Source: Styela clava
Lineage: Eukaryota > Chordata > Ascidiacea > Stolidobranchia > Styelidae
Reading direction: 5' to 3'
Assembly (NCBI RefSeq): GCF_964204865.1
Contig: NC_135263.1
Span: forward strand, 13,375,426 to 13,439,425
Length of the DNA stretch: 64,000 nucleotides
Positions 36,021 to 46,698 of the stretch are shown in pieces (position 1 is the first letter of the stretch; each line of letters opens with the position of its first letter). The notes under the pieces are model-generated. The model searched no databases and was not told the origin of the DNA. It saw nothing but the letters and a program-made list of their open reading frames with translations. Both the position numbers and the translations under genes were made by a program.

Positions 36021-37391
36021 GCTGTGCATTTCGAATCGAATAGAGGTAAATTTCTTAATTTTTTATTTTTTGAAACCATATTTTTTTAACGCAATTCTGA
36101 CATATGACGCTTTTCTGTAGTGTGTTATCGACGAAAACGTTTATTTTTTATTGCGTGTGAACGCTCAGCAATCTGTCTGAGTGATGTATTTTACGTTCCC
36201 TGTAATTTATGTGTCTGGAGGACCCAATACAAGAAGAAAGTTATATACAATTGTATATCTCCCAAGTATTCGAGATTCGATTCGAAAAAAATATTCAATT
36301 CGATTCTGAAATCATCGGGTATTCCTGCTAGTCAATAGCGCGATATTTTTTCCACCTAGTGTCGCAGTCTGAAGATGTTGCTACTGTGGTTGTAGATGAA
36401 TTAGAAGACTCAAGGATTCCGGATTGGTCGTTTATTAAACGGCAACTCGCAATTCATAACTTAAAACAGAACAAGAAGTTCGTTACACACCACCGACGTT
36501 CGACGAGCACTTGATAAAAAAAAACAGTGTGTCAGCACAAAGACAAATCAATTACTTGTCAATAAAACGAATCCCACAGTGCTACCACGAATATTTGCAA
36601 TAAATGAAAGTAATAGCCTTTTGGAAAAAATCAATCTTCAACCACTAAAAAATTTCAAAGCAATTGGTCTGGTATTCAAAGAGAAAAGCGATTTTATGGT
36701 GACGGAGAAGAATATGAACAAGAACAACAACATAATATCAAAACGATCTATAGGTCCATTCACGTGTCCAATAACAGATTACACCACTAAAGAACTGGAA
36801 ACACGTCCGGCCGCCAGCGCAGCGACCGGAGAAGAGAGACCGAAAGACACAACTTTTCTCTCACGCGAAGTGAGTGGTCGGAGTCAAAATCCGACAAAAC
36901 AGCATTAAACAGGGGTCAACATAACTGTTTATAAACATACAAATATATATATCGTCCGCGACACTAGTCGATAGCAAGAAATCTTTTCTACACGTTTTAA
37001 TTGATTAATTAAAAAACATCAAGAAAGTCGATGCTCGGGGAAACATACCCTAGAGAAAAGTTCGCCAATTTTTCGTTTTATTGCGGGACAGATTGAAAAA
37101 CGCCACGGGCCGGATCTGTCTTACCGTTATAATCCATCTAAGCTACCGAGGTTCTTGGATCGTGTTAAATTAAAACTGTCTACAATCAATCAATCAATCA
37201 TCAATCATTTATTTCGGTACTCTGACATGAAAACAAAACAACACAAAAACTGGACAAACAAACAAATGCAGAGATACCTGGAAGGCGAGCATAACTTAAA
37301 ATAAAGTTAAAAAACGTAAAAGTACGCGCCCGCCCACCAAAAAAAATAAAAAATATTACTACAAGAATAGGATAGGATAGGATAGGATTTA
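36021..37391. other. Non-coding spacer with simple repeats
   Basis: Holds (CAAT)n at about 37183-37208, an A-rich tract near 37325-37360, and a short GGATA array at 37366-37388 that forms the tail of the next SINE. The open frame 36579-36908 resembles no protein I know. Confidence 0.4.
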
Positions 37392-37722
37392 CATATTTAT
37401 CCCGGGGGAGAGGAAAGCCGATAAGACGGCTTATCCATATGGCGAACCACGGCCTCTCGTCCGGTTACCATTCCAAGTCGGGTATGGGATTAGTTTTTAC
37501 TGTATTGTTTGTTTTCGGAAGCATGGACTTGGTGGTGGAGGAAGCCGTAACCGACCAGCGGTTACGTGAACCACCCAACGACGGCGAGGAGTCCAGCAAT
37601 CCTCTCGCACATAACCATCCCTGCATGGGATTCGAACCTGCGAACCCACGCAGAGTAATTAGAGGTGCGGTGGCGAGCGTATTCCTAACGCTTAGCCCGT
37701 TGAGCCACACCGCCGCGCCGCG
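37366..37722 (-). repeat. tRNA-derived SINE, copy 2 (fullest)
   Basis: Read on the minus strand, the head is tRNA-like: an A-box region TGGCTCAACGGGCTAAG (37707-37691) and a perfect B box GGTTCGAATCC (37638-37628). A body of about 200 bp follows (GGTCGGTTACGGC, CCAAGTCCATGC), then TCTCCCCCGGGATAAATATG and a (TCCTA)n tail. Such internal RNA polymerase III promoters define tRNA-derived SINEs. Four other copies are in this window. Confidence 0.88.
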
Positions 37723-38013
37723 AATACAAAAAACACGATTCAGAATCGGGCGGATGCTTTTTAAGGGATCCGTGGACAACTTACACAAAATATAACAAAA
37801 TTTAGGTAGATAAATTAAATGTAATAGACTGTCAATCAGAAAGTGGCATTGCCTTATTATTAGGTTTGTTGTCTGTAGCCTACTTGAATAAATTCATATT
37901 TATAGAGACTTCAGCTGGATGAATCGGGTGCGATATACCGTAGGTACCGTAACCTCAGGCGTTAGTTACGATAATGCACGGTTCTGCAGTGCATTTAGTA
38001 CGGTACCGGTACG

Positions 38014-38202
38014 CCCCCGTAACCGACCAGCAGTTAGGTGAACCACCTTACGGCGGCAATGACTCCAGCAATCCTCTTGCACATAACCATCCCTGCCCGC
38101 ATGGAATTCGAATCTGAGAACCCGTGCATGGTACCGGTAATCAGAGGTGCGAGGGAGAGTGTATTCCTAACGCTTAGCACGATGAGCCACACTGCCGCAT
38201 GC
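38014..38202 (-). repeat. tRNA-derived SINE, copy 3 (partial)
   Basis: Same order as the fuller copy: the minus-strand head GGCAGTGTGGCTCATCGTGC at 38198-38179, a degraded B box (GATTCGAATTCC), then body to about 38014. Confidence 0.78.
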
Positions 38203-38253
38203 AGCATGTATGAGGAATCAATAAATTAACACATACCGACATACGGTAGGCTA

Positions 38254-39706
38254 CCGTAAAAGCGCCTAACTTCGGACAAAATTACTATATTTTCGTCAAT
38301 AACTCGGCCATTTATTGTCCAAACGGTGCCAAAATTGCTCGGTAAAACATTCGTGCGGTAATTTACATTCCCTGCAAATTTCGGTTCAATTGGACTATTT
38401 TTACTATTGAAATAATCGATATTTCTTGCCATTTGACCGTTATCCTTCACTGCCCTAACTTCGGACAGTCATTTTCTTCACTGCGTAACCGCGACGCACA
38501 GAGAGAAAGAGGCTTCCGATGCGGATGAGGTAATCACGTCGTTGCGTGAAGATAAGACGCTCGATCGTCGTCGTAACATTGACGTCACGACGAAATTGCA
38601 TTATTTGAAACTTCCGTCGTCCTATGTTTACATCTTTCGTTCGTTATTTTCGATACTTCAGATGAGTATAATAACATGTTAGTCATTTTAATCAGGAAAT
38701 GCATACGTAAATATATCTGATGCAAACCGTTTCAATCCACAATGAAGTATTTTAACGGGCTTCTATCGAAGTCTTTGAAGTATTAATATTCTCGACAGAT
38801 AGCTTTTTTTATTCTGCGCGGTTATCTTTATAAATGATAATTTATATCAAACACACGGTAAATCCGATTGTGAAGTTTAATTTAAAATTCAACTTAATCT
38901 TGTAAACATGTAGGTCCCGTTTATTTGTTGGAGATTAAATTTATTTTTAATTTCGAGTGAATAAAATTCACCCAGGCCGTATTCAATAACTGTCATTTCG
39001 ACTACTAATCATAAAATAATGGTTAAGTGCAGTGCACTGTGCCATATGGACGTTGGAATTATCATAGTTTTATATATTCGATTTTAACGTCATCGATTAA
39101 GTGTGACATGTATTTTCATTAATGTAATTTTGGCATATATTCATACATGACCCAACAAAATACAAAAATATTACGTTGGAACGCCGTCTTTGTCTTAACG
39201 GAAATTGTCATATTGGCTCCGTTGTGTCTGGCGTCAAAATTCATTTCCGCGACGCAGTGTGACGTCGTTTCGGAAGTGAGCGAAAAATAATCTACGTGAG
39301 GTTGACGTAATTTTTGACGCTGCGTGAAATCTTAATATTTTTACGGAATTTATAATTCAGAATTTTAGGTTTTATTTAAATCTTGTACGACATCTTGCGA
39401 TCACTCAAATAAATTATATACGTTGTTGTCGCCATCTACCGAATGATGGTATTTTGACGACGATAGCTTCAGTAGGAGCGACGCTCTGCGCCGTTGAATG
39501 CCGGGCAGTCAATTTTCGGCAAAATTTCCGTTTTTTTACCAAAAAAATAATTATGCAACATTAAAAAAGATGAGGATAGATGTAGATATAACAGCACAAC
39601 CTATAATAATTAAAATTAGCAATATACGGCGCGTTTTAGCCAAGATATGGCCGTTCAAAAATTTTGTCCGAAGTTAGGGACTGTCCGAAGTTAGGCGCTT
39701 TTACGG
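38254..39706. mobile_element. Mariner-like non-autonomous DNA element (TA target duplication)
   Basis: A 1453-bp element with perfect terminal inverted repeats of at least 25 bp beginning CCGTAAAAGCGCCTAACTTC at 38254, the reverse complement running to 39706. TA is on each side (38252-38253 and 39707-39708). A second copy of the CTAACTTCGGACAG block lies inside each end (about 38455-38468 and 39678-39692). The interior has no transposase frame; it is non-coding, with CG-rich patches near 38480-38600 and 39170-39310. Confidence 0.85.
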
Positions 39707-39829
39707 TATATTGGTGGCACCTTGTTCCTGTGTTCTGTTGTTTTTCACTGTAGGCCCTACATCCAATCAATGTTCTGTCCTTTCGTAAATATCAAATCTA
39801 TTGGTATGGGGAAAGCCTGGTATAAATCG

Positions 39830-40045
39830 GTGGTGGGCGTTGCTAAGCGTTAAGAATATTCTATGCTTGCCATTGCACATCTGATTCATCTGCTTGGGTT
39901 TGTATCCCATGGTTGATAACTATTTGGAGTAGATTGGTGGACTCCTTGCCATCACAGGGCAGCAGGGTGGTTCATGTAATGTTGACCGCTGGTCGGTTGC
40001 GGCTTCCTCCACCTGTCCACCAACAAGTTCATGCTGCCATGCATC
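39830..40045 (+). repeat. tRNA-derived SINE, copy 4 (plus orientation)
   Basis: Opposite orientation to the other copies. The head is GGTGGGCGTTGCTAAGCGTT, the B-box region is decayed (GGGTTTGTATCCC), and the body has GCTGGTCGGTTGCGGCTTCC and ends near TGCATCTGAAATAAATAA. It ends 320 bp before WDR61. Confidence 0.75.
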
Positions 40046-40365
40046 TGAAATAAATAACTGACCGACTCTTTCCATACTCCGAACTGATACCCAGACGAAA
40101 TTCTGTGTTTAGACAAATGATTGAGCTGTCTTATCGACTTCCCTCTCCTAGGATAAATATGAAAATCGCATCGTAACTATGAAGGTCTTGTTTTGAGATA
40201 AGTTGCTGTATTTTACTCACAGCTGGTTTTGAGAGGTGCCAAGACTTGTTTTGTATATGTCAAAAGATGAATTATCGAATGATACCTAACTTTGAAAACC
40301 TTACTTTTATATTCCGATATCACATAATTTATAGTATTTTTGAATGAAATGATTGAAAAGTGATC

Positions 40366-41283
40366 ATGAGTACTCAGTATAGTATTCTATTTAAACAAGA
40401 ACAAGCTCATGAAGAAGGGATATGGGCTTGTGCCTGGGGTAAGAGTGAAAAAGATGGTACGGAACATATTGTAACAGGTTCACTGGATGACAAAGTAAAA
40501 TGTTGGAAATGGGTGGATGAACAATTAGAATTGAAATGGAATATGGAAGGACATTTACTTGGTGTCGTATCAGTAGCGATAAATTCAGCTGGAACAATTG
40601 CGGCATCAAGTTCTTTAGATGCCCATATTCGCTTGTGGGACTTGGAAAGTGGAAAACAAATTCGCCAAATTGATGGTGGAACAGTAGAGGCCTGGACTGT
40701 TACATTTTCTCCCGATTCGAAGCACCTTGCGACTGGCGGGCACACTGGTAAAATTCATCTCATTACTGTACCTGAAGGCCAAAAAGCAACTGAGCTTGAT
40801 ACAAGAGGAAAGTTTACTCTTAGTATCGCTTACAGTCCAGATGGAAAATACATAGCGTGTGGAGCGATGGATGGTATTATCAAAGTTTTTGACATCACAA
40901 CACAAGGTCTTTTGCATACGTTGGAGGGTCATGCGATGCCAATACGATCACTGGCATTTTCACCAGATTCAGAAAGACTCATTACTGCATCTGATGATGC
41001 TCAGATTAAGATTTATGATGTTAAGCAGGCGAGTCTGATTAACACATTAAGTGGGCATTCATCTTATGTTCTTAATGTGTCATTTTGTTCTGACAATGTG
41101 CATTTTGTCTCAAGCTCTTCAGATAAAAGTGTAAAAATATGGGATTCAACAAATAGACAATGTGTACAAACATTTTACGAACACTCAGACCAAGTTTGGA
41201 GTTGTCAGTATAATAGTAATGGATCAAAAATAGTATCTGTTGCAGATGATCGTGCTATCCATGTTTATGATTGTCCAATATAG
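40366..41283 (+). CDS. WDR61: WDR61/SKI8 WD40-repeat protein, intronless
   Basis: A single 918-nt exon, 305 aa, the same length as vertebrate WDR61. The ATG at 40366 gives [20 protein letters not shown], aligned with the family start; an upstream in-frame GTG is not used. Seven WD40 blades cover the whole protein, with hallmark turns such as [42 protein letters not shown] and [10 protein letters not shown], and the conserved C terminus [11 protein letters not shown]61 (SKIC8) is a scaffold shared by the SKI complex, which feeds RNA to the cytoplasmic exosome, and the PAF1 complex on transcribing RNA polymerase II. Having no introns is odd beside the intron-rich neighbours. I see no poly-A remnant or flanking duplication that would prove a retrocopy, and conservation says the gene is functional. 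Confidence 0.97.
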   Translation: MSTQYSILFKQEQAHEEGIWACAWGKSEKDGTEHIVTGSLDDKVKCWKWVDEQLELKWNMEGHLLGVVSVAINSAGTIAASSSLDAHIRLWDLESGKQIRQIDGGTVEAWTVTFSPDSKHLATGGHTGKIHLITVPEGQKATELDTRGKFTLSIAYSPDGKYIACGAMDGIIKVFDITTQGLLHTLEGHAMPIRSLAFSPDSERLITASDDAQIKIYDVKQASLINTLSGHSSYVLNVSFCSDNVHFVSSSSDKSVKIWDSTNRQCVQTFYEHSDQVWSCQYNSNGSKIVSVADDRAIHVYDCPI

Positions 41284-41452
41284 TTGTGTATGTTTTAGGA
41301 ATCCTTAGACCAAAGTTTAAATTTTAGTGTAGTGTGTGTCTGGAATGTTTGCCAACTATAGTGTAAATTAGGACAAACTTAAGACAATAGATAGTGGATT
41401 CTCATTGCAACATTGCTTTCTTATCTGGTGCAGATTTACTGTCTGAAGGCAA

Positions 41453-41458
41453 AATAAA
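41453..41458 (+). terminator. Candidate polyadenylation signal, WDR61
   Basis: AATAAA 170 nt after the stop codon, within AAAATAAATT; the first good match downstream. Confidence 0.55.
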
Positions 41459-42484
41459 TTGATAAGAACTCGGCCAAATAATGTTTCTTCGCAATCTTGC
41501 AGTGGGATATGATCGATCACTTTATTAATTGCTAAACGAATATTTCATAAAAACCACTGATTCTGGACAGACTCCAGACAACTGTTCATTAATATTGATT
41601 GCACTGTTTTATTAAATTTGTTATGAAAATCTTAATTTTTTTATACTGAGAGGAGTTAGAAGCTGAGCTTTATTAATCTTTGACTGGTCAGTAGCAGCAA
41701 CATGCTTCAGTATTTGACACTACAAGACTGATATTTTAAGCAATATAAATAATAAGGCATAGTCTTGTGAAGGGATGGGCAAACTATGGCCCGCCAAAGC
41801 ATTTACTACAGCTTCTTGTTCTTAGCGGAAGTTGTGAAAATTTCTTAGCACACAAAATTTAGATTTATTTTCAAACCTTACTTGAAATAACAAAAATATA
41901 ATTTGTTAATTAAAACAATAATAATAATGATTTTTTTATCTCTGGCTCAACAATCTCCATAGCGAATGGAAATATTATCTGTGACTTCACAGTCAATTTC
42001 TTGAACATTCTGAGTTTTGTACAAACGTTATGTACTCTATATAAAATGTTCCAAATAGAATCCTCGGTGTTGGAGACGAGACTTGTAGTCATTGCGCGAA
42101 ATTTTCAGTTTCTGGCACAAACTCCATGGGGATTCCGCAGATTTTTGCGAGTTCACCCATTGTTTGAGGATTGGAGGACATACTGTCCTTCGAATACCCT
42201 TGCAAATAAAAATGTGGAGGGGGGTACACGTCATACACGTGGTCTGGGAGGGTTCATGTCCCCTCCCCCCAATAATCCTTTAATCAAAGGAACCAAACGA
42301 GATATGTGAAAATGCGCGCTTAAATGCCTTGGATAACTTCGGCAGCTAAGTACGTTTGTAAAACGATTCTTTGAGATATTGTTGAATATCAGTAGCTATT
42401 TTTTGCTGACATTGTTCGGAGCAATGCACGAGTGAGAATCGTATTACGTCAACCAGTCAAAGGTGTAATTAGGAAAGAATTTAC
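41459..42484. other. Spacer with a single hAT-like terminus
   Basis: AGGGATGGGCAAACTATGGC at 41771-41790 resembles a hAT end, but I could not find its partner. No gene is seen; open frames near 42001-42309 overlap on both strands and match nothing known. Confidence 0.35.
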
Positions 42485-42690
42485 ATATTTATTCGGGGGA
42501 GGGGAAAGCCAGTAGAACGGCTTCATTATAATTAGTTCAGCCAGTTGCTTATGTCGAATGAGTTGCCTTTATGCAGGGGAAGCTGCAACCGACCAGCGCT
42601 TACCTGAACCACCACCCTACGGCGACGAGGAGTCCGGAAATCCTCATGCACATAATTATCCCACAAGGGATTCGAACCAGAGGTGCGTGC
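42485..42690 (-). repeat. tRNA-derived SINE, copy 5 (head truncated)
   Basis: Keeps the 3' part (TTTATTCGGGGGAGGGGAAA on the plus strand), the body (GCAACCGACCAGCGCTTACC; GGCGACGAGGAGTCC) and the B box GGTTCGAATCCC at about 42678-42667. The A-box part is missing. Confidence 0.78.
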
Positions 42691-45600
42691 CTGTGAATGT
42701 AACGGTGTCTGTAAGATTTCCTTCGGAGGTGCTTTCCTCATAAACATTACTGCTGCTATTGACAGACATGCCCTGAGAGCAGAAAGTACGCTTCAGTGGA
42801 AAATCAATGAATGATTGACAATTTTACCGTGCGAGTTCGTCTCCAATGCCAAGGAGGAGGTTGGTAACATATTCTTGAAAGATCTTGCCTTCATCTATCT
42901 ACAAGATAACCTCGTACAGAGTGTCCTAGGCGTTTAAAATTATGGTGTATAATCATACACAAACTGGAGTTTAAGAGCGAACCAAATGAAAATACATTTT
43001 TTTTCATTTTCTTGAAAGTAATTAGGAAATTCATGGGTTCCGTTTTTTGGGCCACCTAGTCTTACCATACTATATAAAACTCCGGTGTTATCAAATGAAT
43101 TCTGGATTTCCGTTGGAGTTAATGCAGTGCACACAAGTTTTTCGATGCTTTTGACAAAGCGCATTTATATAAACTATTACAGTTTAAAACCAGTGCGGAG
43201 TGCTCCATGATCATGGACAATGACATGGATAGAGATTAAGTTTTAAAATATAATTTTAAGTGGTGAATTTAGCCGGAGTCGTATTCCCTAAACTCCACGA
43301 AATTCCGGATTCTCAGACTTTTTAAAATTCTGATCGTGCTAAGAGTCATAATTTTCTACTGAAACTCGGAAAGATTTGAATTGACTATTCGTTCTTATTG
43401 GTCTATTATATAATAAGCAAGTCTGCGTGAATTAAAGTTTTTGTTAATAAAAATCAGGTTTTTGCGAAGATTGATTCGTATTAAAAATTATTTACGGCCT
43501 GGGATCGGAGTCGAAATTAACACAATCAACTTTGGCTTGAACATCCCTTGAAGTTTGTCAACAGTTCATGAATACCAAGTTGCAAATCCATAGTGATTCA
43601 AGAGTCTCACAGCACACAAACACAAATATATTTCTGTAACGTTTCATCTGACCAAAGTCGGACTTCTTCGGACATACATAGTTCAACTATGAAAACAGTA
43701 ACATGCCTATTTAACCAATCAGTGTGAAAGTGTGGGAGTTACGCATGTTGAATGATTGCCATAATTTCGTCTTTATTTGAACTTTGATAAGCATATATAA
43801 AAATGGCATACAATACTGAATATGCACATTTATAGAAATATCCCTTTTTCAAATAGATTCAGCAAATTTTGAGCAATTTCAAAAGCGTTGTGTTTGCATG
43901 TGTTAGCACAAGTTATTAGAGTCATGAACTCTGTGATATTTACAAAAACCGTCTATGATCCGTGAGCTTATGGATAAATATAATGCAATCTAAAATTTTA
44001 TCATTTTTAGCACATTACAGTGAATAAAACAAGTCGATATTTTTAGTCTAAATTGTAATATGAAATTATCATGAAATGGCATTAAATTTGAATATATTTT
44101 TAAAAATCAGTGTCTCGTCACAATTAGCCGAGTGAACCAGCGTTACGAAGAAAAGGATAACTTTAGCTGAGATTGAGAATTCAGATTTTGAAGTGAAAAG
44201 GCTTAAGAATAACAGAAAAACAACAAAAAAATAAAGACAAATTTAGATATTGATTCATCGTTTTTTAATACCATGGTTTCGATTTGGTTTGATTTGGATG
44301 GGACGATATTTGAATATTCCGTGATCTATCTAATAGTAAGTTATAGCCTTGAGCACCATACAAACCATACAAGCTTCTGTACCGCGACGAATATCGTACA
44401 TACTTTACACGACACGAAAAATAATATTAGTCATATCAAAGTTTCGTTTATACATTATAAAATTCCGAAAATAAAACTTTATTCCATTAAAACGTGGAAC
44501 AGTAACACGACATACCTCAATAAAATCTTAATGCCTAACGAGATATAATGATCAAGCAAATGTCGCTCACGCATTGCTGTCAAAAGTAAAATGAGTCATG
44601 ATTATTATTATATTCTAACATTTTTTCTTACCTAACGATGTTAGGAACATATATAACTTCGTATGATTCAATAATTAGATTAGATTTCATTTAGCTGAGT
44701 ACAATCTTTCGAGTTGTGAGTCGAGGAAGATTTTAATACGGCCTTGAGTTGAGAGCTTAAATATAAAGGCGTAAATATTTCTGTAAGCGCAGGCAATGTA
44801 TTTATAAATTCAGGTTTTTGGCAAAATCACCACCATGTCCTCAACGTCGACCCAGAAAATTGTACAAGAAAAGTTTGCTGTTGCGTTAGTGCAGTGGTAA
44901 ATATGTTCACGTAAGATTTTGAACGTTATATCTCTACATGCAATTGTTGTCCATCACACTCATATGTATTACTATTTTAAGTTGTGTGTTATTAAGTTGT
45001 AAAAATATACTGGTAAAGAGTTCATGTATTCATTCTTGCACGAATATTTAGCACAAAATCAGAACTCGCTTCTTTGTTTTAAAAATATTGCAATAGTAAT
45101 AGTTGTGTAAAATAATAAATAAATAATCAAATTTCCGATCCATCGCTGCTCCATGTAATGTCTGGTCACAGGTATTTGTTCTGTTAATACAGTGGATCTT
45201 CCTGAACCCGCGCCGGAGGCATTTGCGACTTATTTGATTTGTTTGGAAGTCGCTTCATGTAAGAGGCTTTCGTTGGATTAAGATATAATCAAAGATGTAC
45301 GCAAGTCGAATGTTTTGAAAGACAAGCCAAATACCCGTTTGGTGAGATTTGCAACATTGTTCATGGTGATTTTATCGCGACACTTTGTGGTGCATTGCTC
45401 ATGCTACATTGATGTAATGTTATAAAGTGTATTCGCGACGCATTTATCGCTTGTTTTAGGAATTCTCTATTCCTGCGCAAAATAAATAAATGATATATAT
45501 ATATATAAAACGTTTCATATTACGATTTAGAGGATGGCATCATATTGCAAAAGAATTTGCACTTTCAGAATCAATTTAAACGCGAGATTAATTTAATGTT

Positions 45601-46698
45601 TGTATATGGTTTTCAATTTATTATCTCAATTTATTATTTTTTTTTTATTGATTACTGTTTAATAATTTTCCAGAGGAGGGTGACATACACTTGTCCTAGC
45701 AAAAAAACGCACATGCTAAAATATTTTTGTAATCAATTGCCTTCACAAAAGTGACCGGTTTAAAATTGTTGCAAACAATTTGTGTGTTGCTCATGGCGTC
45801 GAAGTCTGCTGTAATCCTGATTAGTCTGGCGGACGAACAGTTGCAGACGCTACCGTATTAATTTTAATTCTACTCGTAAAACGCAGTTAATCCAAGAGTA
45901 AATTTATTGACTGTAATCTTGAAGCTCTTGATACATGGCGGTTTATTTAACTTGTATACGTTGTTTTCAACTATATGGTTTGCCTACAGGCTACAATGAT
46001 TCACAACTAGTCAGTCGTCTTTCGATTTAGATGACTTGTGGAAATTTATTATGTACATTTTGCTAGTAAAAATGAGAAGCCGTATAAAGACTGTATATTT
46101 TGTAGAAAACCTGGCAAACTAATGCCTTGCGAGGAACTATTCACATATTTACAAGAGCCGAATAGATCTTGATTTCAGTCGTTTTAATACTTAATAAAGC
46201 AATGATGCAATCAACTTAAAATTAGACGTTTTAGTAAGTCATAATTCCGGTATCGAATATTCTGTTGAGTACTTGATTACAAGTGAATGACGGTAAAATG
46301 ATAAGATTCAGATACAGTGCGGCCGAATCTTAGCTAAACCCTGGAAATTGATGTCTCACTTTATCTTACTTCAATTATGCGTTCGATTTTTTCTTAGATT
46401 TTCCCTCACCGCAGATTTGGTTTTGCAATACCACCTCTCGCTCCTTCGATGAGAATTTTAATCAAACAAATCTTCTGCCGGGTAGAAGAATCGCATCAAA
46501 TACAATCACATTGTACGCTATATTTAATCGATACAGTGAGGCAAAAATGAGATTTATACACCAATCATCAATGATATTCGAGTGTATGCTAGCGGACAAA
46601 GAGTAGTTCTATAATTTATACCTAAATTCTGTATTATTTATTTATATTTGCACACTTTTTATGCATTTATGATTTTCTTTATACAGCTTAATGCTAAA
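42691..46698. other. Long spacer before the cysteine-rich gene
   Basis: AT-rich, with no gene, tRNA or clear repeat recognised. Small open frames (for example 44273-44548 and 45545-45754) are isoleucine/tyrosine-rich, as chance frames in AT-rich DNA are. The acceptor-like TTTTCTTTATACAG ends at 46686, 12 nt before the ATG of the next gene, so an untranslated exon or a trans-spliced leader is possible. Confidence 0.35.

Noticed and set aside
36579..36908. 109-codon open frame
   Set aside because: No recognisable domain, low-complexity tail, in a repeat-rich spacer with no splice partners; treated as chance.
37628..37707. Possible tRNA gene from A and B boxes
   Set aside because: Cloverleaf is not intact, and four other copies with the same 200-bp body show it is a tRNA-derived SINE.
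40407..40932. Minus-strand open frames of 105-112 codons
   Set aside because: Antisense shadows of WDR61, whose plus-strand frame is fully conserved.
44273..45754. Isoleucine/tyrosine-rich open frames in the spacer
   Set aside because: Composition mirrors AT-rich non-coding DNA; no domain, no splice-joined extension.
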